Positions 61,521 to 64,000 of a stretch of DNA of 64,000 nt are shown here, in pieces. The stretch comes from Pseudomonas rhodesiae (GTDB lineage: Bacteria > Pseudomonadota > Gammaproteobacteria > Pseudomonadales > Pseudomonadaceae). The translations under genes were made by a program, and so were the position numbers. The first letter of the stretch is position 1. Every line of letters starts with the position of its first letter. The notes under the pieces are model-generated. The model was not told the DNA's origin, searched no databases, and worked only from the letters and a program-made list of their open reading frames with translations. Location of the stretch: assembly GCF_007858255.1 (NCBI RefSeq), contig NZ_VFEU01000003.1:124001-188000 (forward strand), given 5' to 3'.

Positions 61521-61545
61521 TGCCCCTGTGGGTCCCACAGGGGCA
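61521..61545. terminator. Hairpin between the collagen-like and OmpA-family genes
   Basis: Arms TGCCCCTGTGGG and CCCACAGGGGCA are fully complementary over 12 bases around one central T. It lies 8 bp after the stop of the minus-strand ompA-family gene. There is no clear T-run on the minus strand. Confidence 0.5.
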
Positions 61546-61552
61546 AGGGCTG

Positions 61553-62248
61553 TCAGCGGTTGATTTGGATTTCCGTACGGCGATTCAGCGCACGACCTTC
61601 GGCCGTTTTATTGTCGGCGACTGGGTGGCTCTCGCCCGCCCCGGTGACCGAGACAAAACTGCTGCGCGGCACGCCGGCACTGATCAGGTATTCGGTGACC
61701 GAATGGGCGCGTTTTTCCGAGAGTTTCTGGTTGTAAGCATCTTTACCGACACTGTCGGTGTGCCCGCTGACACGCAACTGGGCGTTCGGTGCTTCCTGTT
61801 TAAGGCGCGTGGCAATGGTGTCGAGATTGGTTTTATCCGCTGCCGTCAACTTGGCCGAATCGAATTGGAAGTGTACGTCGCGAATCACGATGGTTTCTTC
61901 CTTGACCACCACCACTTCCTCGACCACTGCTGCTTGCGGCGCGGGCGGGCAGCCATTGGCATCGACCTGCACGCCTTTAGGGGTGCCGGGGCACTTGTCG
62001 CGGCTGTCCGGCACGCCGTCGCCATCCTCGTCGCCATCGCCATGCACCCAGCAATAGGCGCCGGCCAGACCACCGACCAGCAACGCACCGCCGCCGGCCC
62101 ATGACGAACTTTCGGTGGCGCCCAACGCCGCGCCTGTCACACCGCCTACGGCGGCACAGGTGGGCCAGTCGGTTTTTTGCAAGCCTGCGCAACCTGTCAA
62201 TACTCCGGTTAGCAGAACCAAGGGTAGAGCTGTCCGCATGATGCTCAT
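61553..62248 (-). CDS. OmpA-family lipoprotein with thrombospondin type 3-like repeat
   Basis: The 231-residue lipoprotein has lipobox LTGC near residue 20 and a glycine-rich segment. An Asp-rich calcium-binding motif DGDEDGDGVPDSRDKCPGTP lies near 70. An OmpA domain follows (QFDSAKLTAADKTNLDTIA near 130, HTDSVGKDAYNQKLSEKRA near 165), binding peptidoglycan. AGGAG stands 7 bases upstream. A similar gene lies near ychJ in P. aeruginosa (PA1041, from memory). Confidence 0.93.
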   Translation of the reverse strand: MSIMRTALPLVLLTGVLTGCAGLQKTDWPTCAAVGGVTGAALGATESSSWAGGGALLVGGLAGAYCWVHGDGDEDGDGVPDSRDKCPGTPKGVQVDANGCPPAPQAAVVEEVVVVKEETIVIRDVHFQFDSAKLTAADKTNLDTIATRLKQEAPNAQLRVSGHTDSVGKDAYNQKLSEKRAHSVTEYLISAGVPRSSFVSVTGAGESHPVADNKTAEGRALNRRTEIQINR

Positions 62249-62438
62249 CTGATTTCTCCTGAGGGGATCGGCGAAGGCCGATGGATGCAGTTAAGACCGC
62301 TCTTTTCAACTGCGCCACTGCGTCACACCCCCGTATTTATTAAGGATGAGGGCTCAGCCGGGACTTTTCTCCACCACCCGCTCTAGGCCCGCACGTTCAG
62401 CCGCGCTAGTCTCTAGGGTTCTGATGTGAGGATCTGTG

Positions 62439-62936
62439 ATGACCGCTGGTAATTCTGCCCGTACACCCCAGCAAGCCCTGGCTGCCTTGCTCGACCTGCA
62501 CTCGCCCCAACGCCTGTTGGTGCTGGGCGCCAGCCGGTTCCCGGCACTGGACGCTTTTGAAAAGGCGCATCCGCAGAGCCAGGTGTCCTTCGCCGCGCCC
62601 GGCGCGCTGCCCGCAGACCTGGCCGCCCAGCGTTTTGACCTGGCGCTGGTGGTCGATTGCCTGGAGCACCTGTCAAAACCGCAAGGGCTGACCCTGCTCG
62701 GCGGCATCCGCAACCTCAATGCCAGCCGCATCGCCGTGCTGGTGGACCTGGCCGCCTGCGACTGGAAGGACACTGACTTCTTCTCCCTGGCACTACAGGC
62801 CGGCGAGCGTTTCCAGCGCGACGAGCAGGTGTTGACCCTGTTCACCTACGATCTGCTTGACTATAAACAGGTGCCCGACTGGCTCAACGCCCGGTTCTGG
62901 GCCAACCCGGAAAATTTCGGAAAGTATTGGTGGTGA
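62439..62936 (+). CDS. DUF6231-family protein, methyltransferase-like
   Basis: This 165-residue protein has a Rossmann-like start ([20 protein letters not shown]) and a LVVDCLEHL motif near residue 73 that resembles the acidic loop of SAM-dependent methyltransferases. The C-terminus is [12 protein letters not shown]. Pseudomonas members are annotated as DUF6231; no reaction is known. The start is ATG at 62439 with GAGG 7 bases before. It is upstream of ychJ and 5 bp from it, so probably in one operon. Confidence 0.75.
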   Translation: MTAGNSARTPQQALAALLDLHSPQRLLVLGASRFPALDAFEKAHPQSQVSFAAPGALPADLAAQRFDLALVVDCLEHLSKPQGLTLLGGIRNLNASRIAVLVDLAACDWKDTDFFSLALQAGERFQRDEQVLTLFTYDLLDYKQVPDWLNARFWANPENFGKYWW

Positions 62937-62941
62937 TCCCG

Positions 62942-63412
62942 ATGAGTACATCCATTTGCCCCTGCGGTAGCGGCAACCTGCTGGATGCCTGCTGCGGCCA
63001 TTATCACGCCGGCCACCCGGCACCTTGCGCCACCGCGTTGATGCGTTCGCGCTACAGCGCCTACGTCCTGGGCCTGGTGGACTATCTGGTGGCCACCACT
63101 CTGCCTGCGCAACAGGCCGGCCTGGACCGCGAAGCCATCGCCGCGTGGAGCGCCCAAAGCACCTGGTTGGGTCTCGAAGTGGAAAGCTCCGAAGTGTTCG
63201 GCGGGCAGCCGGAACACGCATTCGTGACCTTTACCGCACGCTGGCACGACAGCACCGGCGAACATAGCCACCGCGAGCAGTCTTCTTTCGTACAGAATGA
63301 CGGGCGCTGGTACTTCATTGATCCTACGGTGCAAATCAAAGCCAGTCGCAACGATGCCTGCCTGTGCGGCAGCGGGCAGAAATTCAAGAAGTGTTGTTCC
63401 AGCTACCTTTAA
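62942..63412 (+). CDS. ychJ: YchJ-family protein with SEC-C motifs
   Basis: The 156-residue YchJ-like protein has a zinc-binding SEC-C motif at each end: [13 protein letters not shown] at the N-terminus and [13 protein letters not shown] at the C-terminus. The middle domain ([20 protein letters not shown] near residue 37) is a cystatin-like/NTF2-like fold. The function is unknown; SEC-C motifs bind ribosomes or proteins in SecA. An ATG at 62942 begins [11 protein letters not shown]. It is one of a run of genes that ends at the window edge. Confidence 0.9.
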   Translation: MSTSICPCGSGNLLDACCGHYHAGHPAPCATALMRSRYSAYVLGLVDYLVATTLPAQQAGLDREAIAAWSAQSTWLGLEVESSEVFGGQPEHAFVTFTARWHDSTGEHSHREQSSFVQNDGRWYFIDPTVQIKASRNDACLCGSGQKFKKCCSSYL

Positions 63413-63431
63413 CCCTTACAGGACTGACGCC

Positions 63432-63914
63432 ATGCTCCGGATATACAGCTTGATGCTGGCGTTGACCCTCGGCCTGAGCGGTTGCGCATCGTGGTTCGAA
63501 GACGATTCGCCAGCGCCTCATGTTTCCCTGGTGAAGGTGGAGGTGGTGCGCGCCAAACTGCTTGAGCAGAAATTCAAACTGTTCTTTCGCGTGGACAACC
63601 GCGATGACGATGACCTGACCGTGCGCGGCCTGATCTATAAGGTGACCTTGGGTGATTTTGTGTTGACCGAGGGCGAATCCAATGAATGGTTGACGGTCCC
63701 GCCGCGCAGCCATGCGGTGTTCAAAGTCACGGTGCGCACCAACCTCTGGCCGCAGATCCGCGATGTGGTGCAGATGCTGAAAAACCCGGACAGACCGGTG
63801 CCCTACCGCCTCGAAGGCGAACTGAAAACCGGATTATTCATCGGTTATGACGTGCAGGTGAACCACAATGGCGAGATAATCCCCGGCGATTTTATTCCGG
63901 AGCGACATCAATGA
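63432..63914 (+). CDS. LEA type 2-like lipoprotein
   Basis: This 160-residue exported lipoprotein has lipobox LSGC near residue 18. A Water-stress/hypersensitive-response (LEA14-like) beta domain follows, with LLEQKFKLFFRVDNRDDDDL and GLIYKVTLGDFVLTEGESNE. Such domains are found in envelope proteins, but the role is unknown. It lies 19 bp after ychJ, and its stop overlaps the next start (ATGA), supporting one operon. Confidence 0.85.
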   Translation: MLRIYSLMLALTLGLSGCASWFEDDSPAPHVSLVKVEVVRAKLLEQKFKLFFRVDNRDDDDLTVRGLIYKVTLGDFVLTEGESNEWLTVPPRSHAVFKVTVRTNLWPQIRDVVQMLKNPDRPVPYRLEGELKTGLFIGYDVQVNHNGEIIPGDFIPERHQ

Positions 63915-64000
63915 CTCAGCAACCCCATGTCCATGGTCCTGACTGCAACCACGATCACGATCACGATCATCATGATCACGACCACGGCCATGTCCACGGC
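63911..64000 (+). CDS. Histidine-rich protein, 3' truncated by window end
   Basis: The 30 visible residues (MTQQPHVHGPDCNHDHDHDH and on) are about half His and Asp. The frame is open to the window end. The ATG overlaps the previous stop. In Pseudomonas a short SEC-C protein with such an N-terminus often follows this lipoprotein, as I recall; the SEC-C end is not visible here. It could bind zinc or another metal. Confidence 0.6.
   Translation, partial: MTQQPHVHGPDCNHDHDHDHHDHDHGHVHG

Noticed and set aside
1..64000. tRNA, rRNA, IS elements or prophage genes
   Set aside because: I searched for characteristic tRNA arms, 16S/23S segments, transposase motifs and phage gene blocks by eye and found none.

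Overview
The window is chromosomal DNA from a GC-rich gammaproteobacterium, almost certainly a Pseudomonas of the fluorescens/putida lineage. The support is a TtgC/EmhC-type efflux outer-membrane protein, an OprD-family porin, a complete pca (protocatechuate) cluster with PcaR-type operators, REP/REPIN elements of the GTGGGAGGGGGCTTGCCCC type, a bra/liv cluster, and a run dinG-copD-ompA-ychJ-pdxH-slyB whose order, as I remember it, matches P. aeruginosa around PA1037-PA1053. I see no rRNA, tRNA, CRISPR array, IS element or prophage.

Layout. 1-9150: the 3' part of an RND-efflux outer-membrane factor; an AT-richer orphan gene with a strong palindrome in front of it; an HscC/J-protein chaperone pair; an OprD-type porin; a polysaccharide-deacetylase lipoprotein; and an RTX-repeat M91 zinc protease that looks like a type III effector. 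9190-19843: the protocatechuate branch of the beta-ketoadipate pathway, all on the minus strand (pcaR, K, I, J, F, H, G, REPIN, T, B, D, C). 19844-26053: a candidate structured leader with a small ORF, a low-affinity phosphate transporter behind a Pho-box-like site, a 38-residue CcoM-like oxidase subunit behind an ANR box, and a LysR/RidA/class V aminotransferase group. 26272-36657: rapA, a REPIN-derived tandem array, an MFS carrier, a YkgJ protein, an MHYT-GGDEF-EAL protein, a 725-residue FtsZ/tubulin-superfamily protein and a DUF2288 gene. 36999-41996: the livKHMGF branched-chain amino-acid importer. 42174-44624: a bufferin (DUF2282/DUF692/DUF2063/DoxX) peptide-modification operon. 44621-52935: regulators, redox enzymes, nhaA, slyB and pdxH. 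52963-64000: envelope proteins (two OmpA-family lipoproteins, a collagen-like protein, a GH50-like enzyme), SOS-linked dinG, and a ychJ/lipoprotein operon cut by the window end.

How the genes work together. The pca genes encode ring cleavage of protocatechuate (PcaHG), conversion to beta-ketoadipate (PcaB, C, D) and then to succinyl-CoA and acetyl-CoA (PcaIJ, F), with two transporters (PcaK, PcaT) and the regulator PcaR. Paired 9-bp cores, 19 bp apart centre to centre, lie in front of both pcaI and pcaR. The liv genes form a full ABC importer with a hairpin after the binding-protein gene. The buf genes encode a secreted Cys-containing precursor, its modifying oxidase, a partner protein and a membrane protein.

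The observations I rate highest are the large tubulin-like GTPase at 33936-36113, the hrp-box-like site plus M91/RTX effector candidate at 7520-9146, the bufferin operon, the ANR-ccoM unit missed by ordinary ORF length limits, the structured leader at 20182, and the LexA and Pho sites.
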